Origin: Rachycentron canadum
Taxonomy: Eukaryota; Chordata; Actinopteri; Carangiformes; Rachycentridae
NCBI GenBank assembly: GCA_038496675.1
Contig: CM076656.1
Span: 19,134,340-19,198,339, forward strand
Length of the DNA: 64,000 bases
Direction: 5' to 3'
Positions 48,889 to 61,500 of this stretch are shown here, piece after piece. Numbering within the stretch: position 1 is the first letter of the stretch; every line of letters begins with the position of its first letter. The position numbers were made by a program, and so were the translations under genes. Below the pieces are notes generated by a model that saw nothing but the letters and a program-made list of their open reading frames with translations, ran no database searches and had not been told where the DNA came from.

Positions 48889-49130
48889 TAGGGCTGCACA
48901 ACATGCAGAGTAATATATTATTTTTGCAGTTTCAGTTGAAATTATTTTTTTCATTGTCATTAAAACGATAATAAAAATGACATGTTTTTTATTGAGTCTT
49001 GTACCAAACGTTACTTTATATATGAGAATGAGTTGTCAGAGCCTTATGCTGTGACACATTTTACCTTCAGAGCTTGCACTTGAGGCCATATTGCAATTTT
49101 GATTATATCCTGAGTAATTGTGCAGCCCTA
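48889..49130. mobile_element. hAT-type MITE
   Basis: Perfect terminal inverted repeats TAGGGCTGCACAA (48889-48901) and TTGTGCAGCCCTA (49118-49130). The flanking 8-mers ATTTCAAC (48881-48888) and GTTACAAC (49131-49138) match at 6 of 8 positions, as expected for an aged hAT target-site duplication. The element is 242 bp, AT-rich and non-coding. AGGGCTGCAC termini are a well-known hAT signature in fish. Confidence 0.85.
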
Positions 49131-49138
49131 GTTACAAC

Positions 49139-50400
49139 ATGTCTATTAAAGCTTCCTATTGTATTACAGGGGTAGGGTGCTAAATATTATTGTGTCATGC
49201 ACTGAACTTCACCCCTTTTTACTCAACATCGTTCCATGACTAGACACCAACCAAGCTGGAACTTGTAGTCTCGCATATCTGTGTGCAATTCGGCTGCAAC
49301 TGTGGCGCCTTGAGACTTTTCCAAATATCAGACAGTGTTAATCGGCCTCCACGTTGTTGCACATGGTTTGACGACCTCCAGCAGAGGCTGAAGAAATGAG
49401 GTGAGATGCCAGTAGCTTCTGCAATAGCAAACCTCAGCTGTGCCAGTCATAGCGTTACCACACACAACGCCCCAGTGTGTTTTAATCACACTGTCCAGCT
49501 CATCTGTGATAATATTAACAGGGAATGACTGTGGGATGCAGTTCTGACCCCTGCACTTCATACTCATAGGTCATGAGTATACCTACGCCCTGTGCCCTGA
49601 CTCATTCAATCTTATCTATAGCGGAGAAGAGGAGTTCCTCTCTTTCAAGACACTTTCTTCCTCTAAAACTGCAGATTTTGAGTCACATGTCATGGATGAC
49701 ACTACCGATACCGACACTGCATATTTTTGTGGCAGCCCCCAACATCAGGCTGTGCATGGTCACTCGAGCGTAACAATAATCCTTCAAAGCGAAAGTTTCT
49801 TGGTCAAAAACGGAAAGTATACAAATATGCAGTTAACCTGTTCCCGGGTGAAAATGTTTCTATCAAAAATATTGAATTGAAATTGTATTGTTTTGGCTCT
49901 AAAGCTCAATCATCATATCAAACGGTCTGCAGCTCCATGGTTTAACATCTGTCCATCCCATCCTGCTGATTCATATGGAAACATAAGAGGCTCCCAGGGT
50001 CATTATAATCTTAATGCTTTTCCTCTGTTTTTTCCCCTTTTGTCCACTAGAGGGTGTCATATAATCACGAATACAAACTGAAACCAGTCATTTTATGGAT
50101 ATGATTCAAAATTACAAGCAACAGACTCTGCATCTAGATGTGACATGTCACCTCTATTGACAGGACACGGAAGGCATACAGGGACATGACTTGTGGGTAA
50201 GAGGATCTTGAGGGGATAAAATCAGGACATGTTCAAGTGTCCCTGTGGCTGGTTCACCTTTTTCCTCCTCTTGTCCTGACTGACCACCTCTGAACTACAA
50301 ATAGTCCACCAGATGTAGAGCGAACATCTTAAATCAACATGACAAGGACCAGTGGGGAGAGGAGCACACAGGGTCTGAGACGGACAAGGTCACAGACATT
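49139..50400. other. Intergenic sequence, no confirmed gene
   Basis: No gene model can be supported. The only coding-like stretch is a short open frame (49548-49760) that resembles the end of an immunoglobulin-superfamily V exon; it is described as a speculative finding. The rest shows no recognisable repeat. Confidence 0.5.
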
Positions 50401-50408
50401 ATCGCCTA

Positions 50409-50476
<68 letters not shown>
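50409..50476. repeat. (AC)n microsatellite
   Basis: About 34 AC units, followed by a degenerate ACGCAC tail to about 50505. Confidence 0.97.
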
Positions 50477-50481
<5 letters not shown>

Positions 50482-51149
50482 TGCGCACACACACTCACAC
50501 AAACTTAAACTTACACTTAAAGGCTGGAAAATGTGTCTGCAAGCACCAGTTCTCCCACTGAGGTCAATGTAAAAGGAATGCACTCAGTCACTCCGCTAAT
50601 CCCCTGTGTCACCCCCGTGCTGTGCAACATCATTTACCCAGATTCCTTTGGAAAGTGACAGAGGAGACATCTAACTGAAGCGTCCTTCATGTCCGTGTAT
50701 CTGTTGTGTCTCTTTCTCTTTGTATATTCCTACATCTGTATCTATTGTGCAGAAACATAAGATCATTGCCTGCAGCTGCAAATACAGATGGATGAAATTT
50801 TAAAAAGAAAAACCAAGAGGAAGTGTCTTCATGAGGTCACCATGTGCTGCTAAAGAGCATGTGATTCACCTCATTCTCATACTCATCAAACCACTCAGTG
50901 AACCCTTGTGCCATATTAATGGAGGCAGTGTCATCTTTCCTTTAATTCGTCACCTGTCTGTATGCAGCCCACATGCTGCTGATGAATCAATAGTTGAGGG
51001 CATCTCAGGTTTAATTTGCAGTGAATCTGCTGCTATTGATCTCTTTGAATTGTTGCATGAAATGTTGCCTGTGCTTGGAAATCGTAGCTTTGTGTTTAGT
51101 GGCTTCATTGTAGCTCATTAGTCTGCGCTCAAAGAGAAAATGTGTTTTT

Positions 51150-51760
51150 AAAAGGTTTTTGCAAATGTATTAAAAATCAAAAACTGAAATAACTCACAAA
51201 AGTACCCAGACCCTTAATTATGTACTTTGTAGAAGCTACTTTGACAGCAATTAGGGCTTAGTGTGACGTTGGACAAGCCTCTACATGCTTTGCATACCTG
51301 GATTTGGGCAGTTTATCCCATTGCTCCTGGCAGATCCTCTCAAGCTCCATCATATTGAATGGGAATTATCATCTTCAGGTCTGTCCACAGCTGTTCTGTA
51401 GTGCTATAGGTGTAGACTCTGACTGGGCCACTGAAGGACAGTCAGAGACTTGTCCTGACGCCACTCAGCACTGTCTTGGATGTTTTCTTCAGGTTACATG
51501 ACCTCTTCCTGAAAGGTTGTGCTCCAGTCTCAGGCCACGTGCAATTTGCAGCAGGTTTTCTGCAAAGTACTACAAACTACTCTGTGATTGGCTGTAAAGC
51601 AGAGAGGATGCACCTTTAAACGACACATTTCAGTTTTCGATTTTGCAAAAAAATATTTATTAACATGTTTTTATTTTGTCACTCAGGGTTATTGAGTGTA
51701 GATTGACAGGAAAAATCGAAATTGAAATTTAAATGCACAACACAACAAAGTGTCATCTGT
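51150..51760. mobile_element. Degenerate fish DNA-transposon relic (Tc1/mariner-like)
   Basis: The stretch running from GCAAATGTATTAAAAATCAA through CCCAGACCCTTAATTATGTA to CCTCTCAAGCTCCATCA, and on through GACTGGGCCACTGAAGGACA and AGAGACTTGTCCTGACGCCA, matches a very common fish dispersed element that I know from memory. Its other end is recognisable at about 51634-51760 (TTATTGAGTGTAGATTGACA). The middle is deleted and many frameshifting changes are present. The superfamily label is from memory and less certain than the repeat identity. Confidence 0.65.
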
Positions 51761-54620
51761 ACATCACATAAAGATTCTTGAATGTGGACAGTTTGTTAAA
51801 ACCAGACTAAATCAGCATCTTTATAGCGGTTTAAAAACTGGGCAGTGAATTAAATCTGACTTTTTGTATTGTAACAACAGGCGCCAAAGCCCGTGAGAAA
51901 CAGACAAACACAGTGGAATTTACACCATATCACACAGCAGGTTGTCAATATGATCCTCCACCACATTTCATCGCTGAATCAGTGGCAGCCCATGTGAACA
52001 TGAGACTTTACAGCAGGGGAGCTCAGGCAGAGTCGTATGTTTGTGCTGTATATTTGCATTAGATGGTACGTTCATGTGCGTAAGCTCTTCAACATGTTGG
52101 TCCGCGAGCCTCCAGACCTGGGACTGCCACAGCTGGATTCACCAGGAGCTTCCTCAGGCAGCTGAGAGAAAACAAAGCTGAGACAACATCTTCTTTTATG
52201 TTCCAACAGAAGTGAAGCTCAGAGCAACAGCTTGACCTGCAGGAGAGAGGAGGAGGTCTGCAGAGAATCCCTGCAGAGAAAAATGCAGAAAAAGGGGCAG
52301 ATAGGGACATAAGCGCAAACAGGCTGCTGTTTTCCCAGCCATAAAAGTCTTTGTCAGATGGCTCTCCACAAGGTCGTGTGTCATGATATGGATGGAAAAA
52401 TAAAACTATCCTGAAGAGCACTCCACTGATTAGGTCCCACAACACTGTCATACTCAAGGTGAACAAATTTTAAACTGGAATCAAATTCTATCCATCTATC
52501 CATCACCCATAATGCAACTTTGCATCATACTGTGTGTGTGTGGTGTGTAAAATTGGTGGAGATCTGGAGAATTTAAATGTGGGATGTTTCATGAAATTAT
52601 GAAATTGTAATTATGAGTATGCTATTGTAATTTTCTGTTCAGGATTTTTAAGGGATTTGGGTAAAACCACAGACCCGATTGGTTTTGAAACAAAAGGCCT
52701 CTCACAATCATTTGTACAAAGCACCCAGCCCTCATGCCTGGCTGCTGGGTGGCAGCAGGAGAGGAATTTTGCAAACCAAGTAGCTTGTCAGCCAAAAACA
52801 TCCAGCTCAGACTGGTGAAAAGAGAGCAAACCTGAGCCAAACCGAGAGAGAAACAAGTGACGAGTCAAACACAAGGCCTCTGACATCCAGGTCTATAAAC
52901 AATGTAAACAAAATCTGTCTCACTCACAAATGTCTTTCTAAAAACAAAACAGCGTAACAAACTCTTTGATAAATCCATTTACTCATTTGCAAATCCAATT
53001 CCAATTCATTGCTAACTAGCTAATAATTGATGCATAATAATAAATGTGTGTGTATTTGTATTGTGTTGTCAAATAGCTCATAACAATACAAGGAATCTGT
53101 CTGAATCTGAAGGACAATGTAAAAAGTATATGACCAGTTCCACATCTGCAACCCCCCCTATTTCTGCTGCCTCCCAGACTCTGGCATCTCCTGGAGCGGT
53201 TGCGACCTCATAGTTATGAAACCTCTTCTTTCTCCTGAATTGAGACACCAGTGAGTTGGGAAAGTGCAGTCAGGCCAGGATGGTGCTGACTGCTGCACAC
53301 ACAGCGACCTAAAGTCTCCCTTTAGCCCCACTAGCATGAGCAGCTGCCATCATGGACTGAACACTGGACTCATTCAGGCTCCTGCTGCATTCCACTCATA
53401 ACATAGAGAAACCACCAGCACACATGTGTAAAAATGCTTATATAATGTTAATGCAAGAAACCTGCACAACACTGTACTGAGCAGACACAGCTATGTGCAC
53501 ATCTACACACACAAGACGTATGTTAGCTTGATTTTCTAATTATCACTGTCAGGACTCCATGATAAATGTGTTTAGGCATGCGGACAACATGTGTAAAGGA
53601 CAGTGGACAGTGACTTACAGAGGACATACCGCAACAGATACACCCATTCGTTCCCCTTTGTATGTGAATGTGTGTGTGTGTGCATGTCCTTGTATTGTTG
53701 TGAAGACATGGGTTTGAAACCATCGTTGTGGGGACCTTTTGGCCAGTCCTCACAATTTCAAAGGGATTTTTGAGTTTTAAGGGTGAGGATTAGAATTAGG
53801 TTTAGGTATAGGTTAGGGTAAGTGTTGGGACCATATATTCAATTGTCATTGTTAAGGTTAGAATAAGGGGCTGAGAAATGCACCATGGGATTAGGGGTTT
53901 ATGGTTATGGTTATTGTTGCTCAATAAGTGTCCTCACTGCGGATGTTATGTATGTGTTAGTTTTAAATCTGATGGAAGAATGCACAGTTGCTATTCATGT
54001 TCATTCCTCTGCACATAGGACAATGCACATACTGTAGATATATTTATATGCACATGCCATCCGTCCTTAACTGGCAGACAAGAATGTCCTCCTGAGCTAT
54101 GTAAGAGTGCATCTTTAGGGTTTGGCATCTGCACTTGGACTTAGGTTTCATATTTGTGTATATAGTATATGTATGTGACCTCACCACACATCCATGTATG
54201 CAATGTGATTAGTTCACTGGTACAGGGGGAAAATGGCTCTGCAAAAACTACTCAAGGTTCATGCATGAGGAATAAAACAAAAAAATTTAAAAAATGATTA
54301 GTTTGGAAACAAAATGCATTAGTTCCTAAATTCAACAGAGGTAAATTTTAGACACAACATTTTTTTTTTTTACCAGGAATTGTAGATTATATGTTGCTTC
54401 AATTACTGGAAAGAGAGGATTGAAAGGTTCATGAATGAGGGTGCACACGGTTTGCACAGTGGATATAAACAAGCGACACGCTCAGTGAACAAATTGTGTG
54501 TACTTGGACACAATTCATGCATCAATTAATTCCCTAGTTAAACTGCCAGGACAAGTGTAGAACACAACCTTTTCATGTCACCCTGGAATAGAGGAATAAA
54601 ATACTGCCTTCCTCACACAC
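51761..54620. other. Intergenic sequence upstream of lpl
   Basis: No gene seen apart from the repeat at about 53690-53960. Open frames here (for example 52089-52466 minus) show no family features and read through repeats or low-complexity sequence. Confidence 0.5.
53690..53960. repeat. Dispersed fish repeat with telomere-like GGTTAGGGT core
   Basis: Starts near TGTCCTTGTATTGTTGTGAA and includes GTGGGGACCTTTTGGCCAGT and CCTCACAATTTCAAAGGG. A chain of AGGATTAGAATTAGGTTTAG / TAGGTTAGGGTAAG words follows, and the repeat closes near GTGTCCTCACTGC. The flanking GTCCT/CCTCAC words suggest a short inverted-repeat element that carries internal TTAGGG-like units. This type is abundant in teleosts (from memory). 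Confidence 0.6.
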
Positions 54621-54706
54621 ACAGATGTCTCCTGCTCCGTTGCTCTGCAGCCTTTTCATGACCTCGCTGTTCCTTCAGTTAGAGACTCATAAAAGCTCCT
54701 GCAGAG

Positions 54707-57700
54707 GTGCCGCTCTTTCTCTCTGTCCTGCGAAACCTTTTCCTCCAAGCCATTTCTGAATGGGAAATTACAGCTAAGTGCAGCATTGGCTATAGCTTGC
54801 ACGCCACATATGAAAATCTTATGACCGGTGAAACCATGATTCATGAGATTCTCTTTGACATTATTTACACCAGCTGTCTTCAAGGTTTCAGCAGAACTCC
54901 CTGAAGGTCTTTAGATCTTTGGACAGAGATGGCAATGGGAGAAGGTGGAAACATCCAGATAAAGGAAGAACACAATGTGACTCCTTCCAATGAATTAATG
55001 AAAAACAATGAGAGAATGGCCTTGCACAGGCAACAACATGCAGGGAATACAGTTTTAAGGAAACACAAGACCGAGCAATGTTAGATTTAGTTACCAGAAA
55101 ACACTCAGTAAAGGTGAAAATGAGTCTCCTGTCCGCTGGTTGTGGACGAAACACCCTCTTTAGTGTTCAAGCCACATACTCTACACACATGGTTAAGCGA
55201 AAGGGGCCCCTGAAAACTTGCTTGCCAAGAAAATTTATGCTGCATCGTTCTGTGAAACCAAATCCCTGCTCTGGTTTTCCCTGAATCAGGCCTCTCAGTG
55301 AGTCATCACTATGAACATTTATATCAAGCATTTCTCAGGGTTTCTGAGCGTATGTTTGCACGGCTGCTTTTCCACGTGTTCATGAGGTTTATGTCTCATG
55401 TATCTGATTTGTGTGTGCACGACTGACTGTGTGTTGTCACGACTGAGGGTTTAAGTTACACCTGCAGCTACACCTGCAGAATGTGGGTGTTTGCTGCAGG
55501 GATCTGCTCTTTTAAACCCCCGTAAACACATGTAGACTTTGGAGGCAGGAAGTGAGGCAGATAAAGAAACAGTCGGGGTCTGTTTATTGCTAATTTAAAT
55601 ATTTGCCATTAGTTTTGAAAACACCACATGGACCCGAAACATCCAGCAGATTTGCGAACTAACTTGTTGGGGTCAATGCCGCTACAGTGCTAGGAGATGA
55701 TCTGCCAGAAATGCAAACAGGGAGATGTAAAACAAATGTGCAGACCTTTAGGTTTGCAAGGCTCCAGAAGAAAAAGCAGCAACAGGAAAGTGAACGAATT
55801 CCTCCCCAGCAGGAAATCTATTTCCTCAGCAGGTCTCATGGTTAAAATCCAAACTAACGGAGACATGTCAGATCTGTATTCAGACCAAAACACCACTGTC
55901 TTTTTTATTCTGAAGAAGAGAACAAAAACAAAAACTCATCTTCAATGAAGCTACACATCATTTCACCGTTGTTGCCTGGGTGTGTCTCATACAGGATATT
56001 TAACAGCCACGCTCAAACATCTCTGCCCTGTGGTTTATCACTGCGTGCCCCCCCCTCCCTCCCCCCAACCCCCTCAGGGGTCAAGTAGAGCAACGTGAAT
56101 GCAGAGATCAAGACTGAGATCACAGGCTGAGGGATAGGCGTTGCCCTTCTTTCTAATCACTGGGTTGGGCCTGCTGGTCGGACCATAAGCATCACTTTTC
56201 TAACGTTCTGTGGCACAAGCATGTAGATATACATAAGTGCTTTACGTACAAACATGTAAGATAAACAAAGCTGCAGGGAAGGTAAATATAGAGCAGCAGA
56301 CGAATACTGAGGGAAAATGTCAGTCTTTCATGAAGAAAACTGAACCTGTTACTTTCATTTTTTTTTGAAAAATTTGTCCAAACTCCATTAAACTAAACTT
56401 CATTAAACAGAAATCATAATGAACATTGTGATATTTTAGGTTCGATGGTTTGCCTGTGGATTACCTTTTGGCAAATAAAAGGAATATAGTGGATATTCAT
56501 TCATGCAAATCCCACGTGACATAAAACATTTTCATTATTTAGTGTAACAAATCTTTCTGGACATTTTTGTTTTGTCACCTTTGTCAAACGCTTGTGACAG
56601 AGAGAAGAGCCAAACTTTCAGTTTCCTCTACATACTGGGTTTTAATAAGGTGGGAAAACATTTTTAAAATTATGCAATTATCATTACTATTTGTTTTTTC
56701 CCCACATATAATGAGAAAGTCAAGCCAGCGTCGGCAGAACAAATGAGTGAAATTATAATCTTCTGCTCATCAGTGGGGCTTGAAGTTGTGTAGTTTTATG
56801 TGTGAGATACTCTCACTAACCTTGACTGATTTCTCTCACACCTGCTCTTATCCTCCATATTGTTTGAGCTTCTTCAGTGTCTACACAAATGCTGTAGGTT
56901 CACCTGGCCCCATGAAGTGTATTCTCTGTGTCTAAAGATCTTGTTTTTGTTGTACGTGGCATGAGATAAGACAGGAATGTGCTTTTCCTCCTTTTTTAAA
57001 AATAAACTTTTGAAGCTTTTATATCTTCATGTGATTTGGAGGAATGAGTGAATGCACTGTGGCCGTTTGTCATCCTTTTGTGCTTTGTCACAATTTCCAA
57101 GATATATATGACCCGACCACAGACTGTACACAAAAAAGGGCTCCACCAATGAGAGGGGAAATGGCTCTGTAACACGCCCATGCTGCTAAGAAGATATGTC
57201 TGAGATATCCTGGATGTCCTGCATGCCACAAGATCCAGATGCCTCTGTCAGGGCTCTTCAGGTCACACCATTTTAAAAATCAACACAGATTGTAAATTAT
57301 ACAAATTTAACTACACATGTGATCGACCGTAATGTTGTAATTTCCTTTTTATTCTTTATTTATTTCACTTCCTTGTAAATCACTTTGTAACTGAAAAAGA
57401 AATTCAATTCATTTAATTCACTTGTGTCCACGAAACAAAAAAGGTGGCTGGAGAATAAAAGGCCGGTCATTAAAAGTCTGCAGGTCTGCATCCTGCTTCA
57501 TGCAGTTCAGTCCCATGTGAGCAGGAAGAAAGGAGCCTTTTGTCAGACGAAGAAAGAAAGAAAGTAAAAGAAAAAAACACACACAAAAATAAATAAAAAT
57601 ACAAAATAAAACCCATGTTAATTTCAGTGCTAGACTATAAAAACACTTAGTGTTGAATTAGAGAAAACAACACACTTCCATTTAGAGACATTTAGACTTT

Positions 57701-58115
57701 TAGACCATTACATGTGATCTGCGTTGTGGTGGAAAATGAGCACCACCATCAGGCAAGTGAACTCTTTATGGAGGGTTTGTACATAAATATAAAATACACA
57801 TAAGAAATTCCATATAATTTCGTTATTCTTAACACATTAGTCATGAAAAAAATAAATTATATTAATGCTCAAGGCAAAGTCTAATGAAACTCTTCAGCAT
57901 CCATACATTCTCCACACTACTTCTTATAAGGCGACACTGGGTGAGGGCGGGGTGACACCTGGACAGGTCCCCTTTTTAAAAATCGAGCAACTTAATTGAT
58001 AATCAAGACTAATAATGGTGTGGACATTGGACTGTGTGCAGGGTGCTGGGGGCTGCAGGGCATCCGCTCTCCTGCGGGGAAGGTTGTGAATGATTCTTCG
58101 TCGGTGAATCAGAGC
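54707..58115. other. Intergenic or lpl first-intron sequence
   Basis: No confident exon. If the candidate lpl exon 1 at 54625-54706 is real this is intron 1; otherwise it is intergenic. It contains C-rich (56048-56074) and AT-rich tracts but no recognised repeat family. Confidence 0.45.
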
Positions 58116-58494
58116 GGGGGGGGGGGGGGGGGGGGGGGGNNNNNNNNNNNNNNNNNNNNNNNNNNNNNNNNNNNNNNNNNNNNNNNNNNNNNNNNNNNNN
58201 NNNNNNNNNNNNNNNNNNNNNNNNNNNNNNNNNNNNNNNNNNNNNNNNNNNNNNNNNNNNNNNNNNNNNNNNNNNNNNNNNNNNNNNNNNNNNNNNNNNN
58301 NNNNNNNNNNNNNNNNNNNNNNNNNNNNNNNNNNNNNNNNNNNNNNNNNNNNNNNNNNNNNNNNNNNNNNNNNNNNNNNNNNNNNNNNNNNNNNNNNNNN
58401 NNNNNNNNNNNNNNNNNNNNNNNNNNNNNNNNNNNNNNNNNNNNNNNNNNNNNNNNNNNNNNNNNNNNNNNNNNNNNNNNNNNNNNNNNNNNNN
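58116..58494. other. Poly-G run and assembly gap (355 N)
   Basis: 24 consecutive G (58116-58139) followed by N from 58140 to 58494, then directly a GT repeat. The gap sits just upstream of lpl exon 3 and probably hides exon 2. Confidence 0.98.
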
Positions 58495-58532
<38 letters not shown>

Positions 58533-58555
58533 GTGTGTGTGTGTGTGTGTTTGTG
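58495..58555. repeat. (GT)n microsatellite
   Basis: A GT tract that begins at the gap edge and ends 12 bp before the lpl exon 3 acceptor. It replaces the usual polypyrimidine tract with a TG-rich one. Confidence 0.97.
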
Positions 58556-58566
58556 TTTTACTACAG

Positions 58567-61500
58567 GTAACAGGGATGTTCGAGAGCTGGGTGCCAAAGC
58601 TGGTGTCTGCGCTGTACGCGCGTGTGCCCTCTGCCAATGTGATTGTGGTGGACTGGCTGACCCGGGCCAACCAGCACTACCCGACCTCGGCAGCCAACAC
58701 CAAACTAGTGGGCCGTGATGTTGCCAAGTTTGTGACCTGGATACAAGTGAGTGTTTTCACACAGCAGGTCCACAGCTGGAATCATAATTCCCACTTCCTC
58801 TTTGCTGCCGCTGACCTACTGCTTTTGAATTAATCATGTTAATCTGCCAGCACAGAAATTAGAGCAGCTGGTGAATCTGTACCTGGTGATGTAATGTTTT
58901 TGTACCTAACAGATATGTTTTCCTACTGGTTATGATTTAAAAAGCTCCATAAAGGCATTTTATGGCCATGTCTGTGGCTCACAGCAGCCCCTCATTACAA
59001 GGCCCAGTATTTAGTGGAGCCTACCTTTATGTGAACAACTTCAAGGCGTGTTGGCATCCTCTATTTACGTGATGTCCAAGTTTAAAACTAGCAAAGGCTT
59101 TGGCAAAGCATAAAATAACACAAATTAATCCTTGTCTTGGATAATGTCCCAGACTCTATTAAGACCTGGACAGAGTTGCTGCAGAGCTCAGCCCAATGTT
59201 GATTTTAATTCCCTTGAGCAAAGCCACAGGATTCACCTTAAATCGTCTTTTTTAGGTATGTCAACATGTCAAGCTTTCTGACACTTGTCGTCTGTCTCTT
59301 CCCTTTTCAGAAAGAGCTGCAGCTGCCCTGGGAGAGGATTCACCTGCTGGGTTACAGTCTGGGAGCACATGTGGCTGGAATCGCCGGAGACCTCACCGAC
59401 CATAAAATCAGCAGAATCACAGGTGCGAACCTTAACTTCACAGACGGATCATCATCTACTTACATAACATTAAATTCAGAGAAATGTATGGAACCATAGA
59501 CACATACTGTAGCTACTGATGCTCTCAATTCCATTTATATTAGATAAAACTGCACCATTTCACATAATAACACTTGATTTATACATTTTTAGCTGCAAGT
59601 TTTAGTTATGATTAGTTCATTGTAAAGGATTTTAATATAAACTGTGCCTTGAGCTCAGTGTGCTACCTCTTTACAAATGAATCAGTCCAATTACGACCAT
59701 GTGTAGTGTGTTTTAACTATATTTGGCCAATGTGATGAAGACTCAGATGTCTAAATTTACTCTTGAAGCTAGCGAAACCATGCATGCAACCACGCAATAC
59801 TGTATGAGCACTTTTCTTTGCAGCCTGGCTTGTGAAAAGCCAGTGAAATATAATCTGTCGCCTGTTACATTCCAGGCCTGTATTGTATGTGTGCAGATAG
59901 CCAGCTAGCGGGTCCAATCCCCCTATTTTTCACTATGAAGTTCATCCAGCTCTGAAGTCTATCTGACCTGCTTAGAATAATGGTGTGTTTACTGTGAGGG
60001 CAGCAGCCCATTAAGAGCTCACATTCGCTGTCTTGCTTTGTTCTGAGCTGCAGTGACTCTGCAGAGCTGCACAGAGCAGAAAGAGGCCAGATGAAGCACA
60101 TGCTCAGATGTTTTCATGCACAGATCGATCCGTGGACGTGATCTTCTTTTCTCAGATCTTGTGTCCTCATCCACGTCTTCTTTCTCCATGTGTGGCCACA
60201 GAGAAATGAAACCCAAAGTGTGCATTCTCCTCCTTCTACCCAGGTCTGGATCCGGCTGGTCCCACCTTTGAGCACGCAGATGACCAGAGCACCCTCTCCA
60301 GAGATGATGCCCAGTTTGTGGACGTCCTGCACACCAACACCAGGGGCTCCCCGGACCGCAGCATCGGCATCCAGAGGCCAGTGGGCCACATCGATATTTA
60401 CCCTAACGGAGGCACCTTCCAGCCGGGCTGCGACATCCAGAACACCCTGATGGGAATTGCACTGGAAGGGATCAAGGGACTTCAAAGTATTTACCACACA
60501 CACTCCCTGCTGCTTGCAATTAGTTTTAGCTGCTTTGCGAAGGTTTTAATTTATTCAGTGAAAATGCTGTGGTTTGTTAGCACCTAGTCACTTAATCCAG
60601 TCAGTCCACACACTCCACCTACATGTTGGCAAGCATCTACCCTTATTATTAAAGCGTCACCATGCTATACAGTTCAATTTAGGGAGACCACATTACTCCA
60701 GCTGCTCAGACCTGCTGGTACCAATCTTCTCCACCTCCTCTGTGTGACACACTACACCATAAATACACAACCCGCACACATTAAAGTTTGTAACAGTGTT
60801 GTGAATTATCAAGACAGGTTCATGTAAGTTTACAGACACTTTGACTCTATAAAAGCTTTCAGGGGCTACAATGGCCCCATGCTTGCCTCCAGTCATAACA
60901 TCTACAGATTCACAGACATGCTCTTGTGTGTAAAGATTGGCAGCCCTGTGTGCTGTTTCGCTGTTTCACTCACTCAGCTGTTGCTAAGTGCTTTAAGCGC
61001 GCGAGGCAGAGGTCATTTAAAAATGTCATCTAGGTCAGCGTTTAGTTGACGCCACCATGTGAAGGGTCAGACATAAGGAAGACGTTTTCTCTGCATAGCA
61101 TTATCTGGGAATAGATGAACAGCTCTCATGGTTTTTTTTTGTTCTGTGTGCGTTTTGCAGACATGGACCAGCTCGTCAAATGCTCCCACGAGCGCTCCAT
61201 CCACCTGTTTATCGACTCCCTGCTGAACATCCAGCAGCAGAGCATGGCGTACCGCTGCAACTCCAAGGAGGCCTTCAACAAGGGACTGTGCCTCAACTGC
61301 AGGAAGAATCGATGCAACAAGCTCGGTTACAACATCAACAAGGTCCGCACGCCCCGCAGCACCAAGATGTACCTCAAGACTCGTGAAATGATGCCGTACA
61401 AAGGTAAATACCAAGAAAAAGGACATGTACCTATTGTATCAGTCAATTATATTTAAGTACAGGGGAAAAGGTTCTGTTCAATACAAAGAAAGAGAAGATA

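Noticed and set aside
50329..50583. Frames through the AC repeat
   Set aside because: Simple-repeat translation only.
50690..50760. Hydrophobic start MSVYLLCLFLFVYSYIC as lpl exon 1
   Set aside because: A stop follows after 23 codons, the only donor in phase (ATCT|GTATCT) is poor, and it is almost 8 kb from exon 3. The 54625 candidate fits better.
57924..58718. Open frames of 240-248 aa across the second N gap
   Set aside because: Mostly undefined residues plus GT-repeat and poly-G translation. Only the right end overlaps real sequence, and that is lpl exon 3 in another frame.
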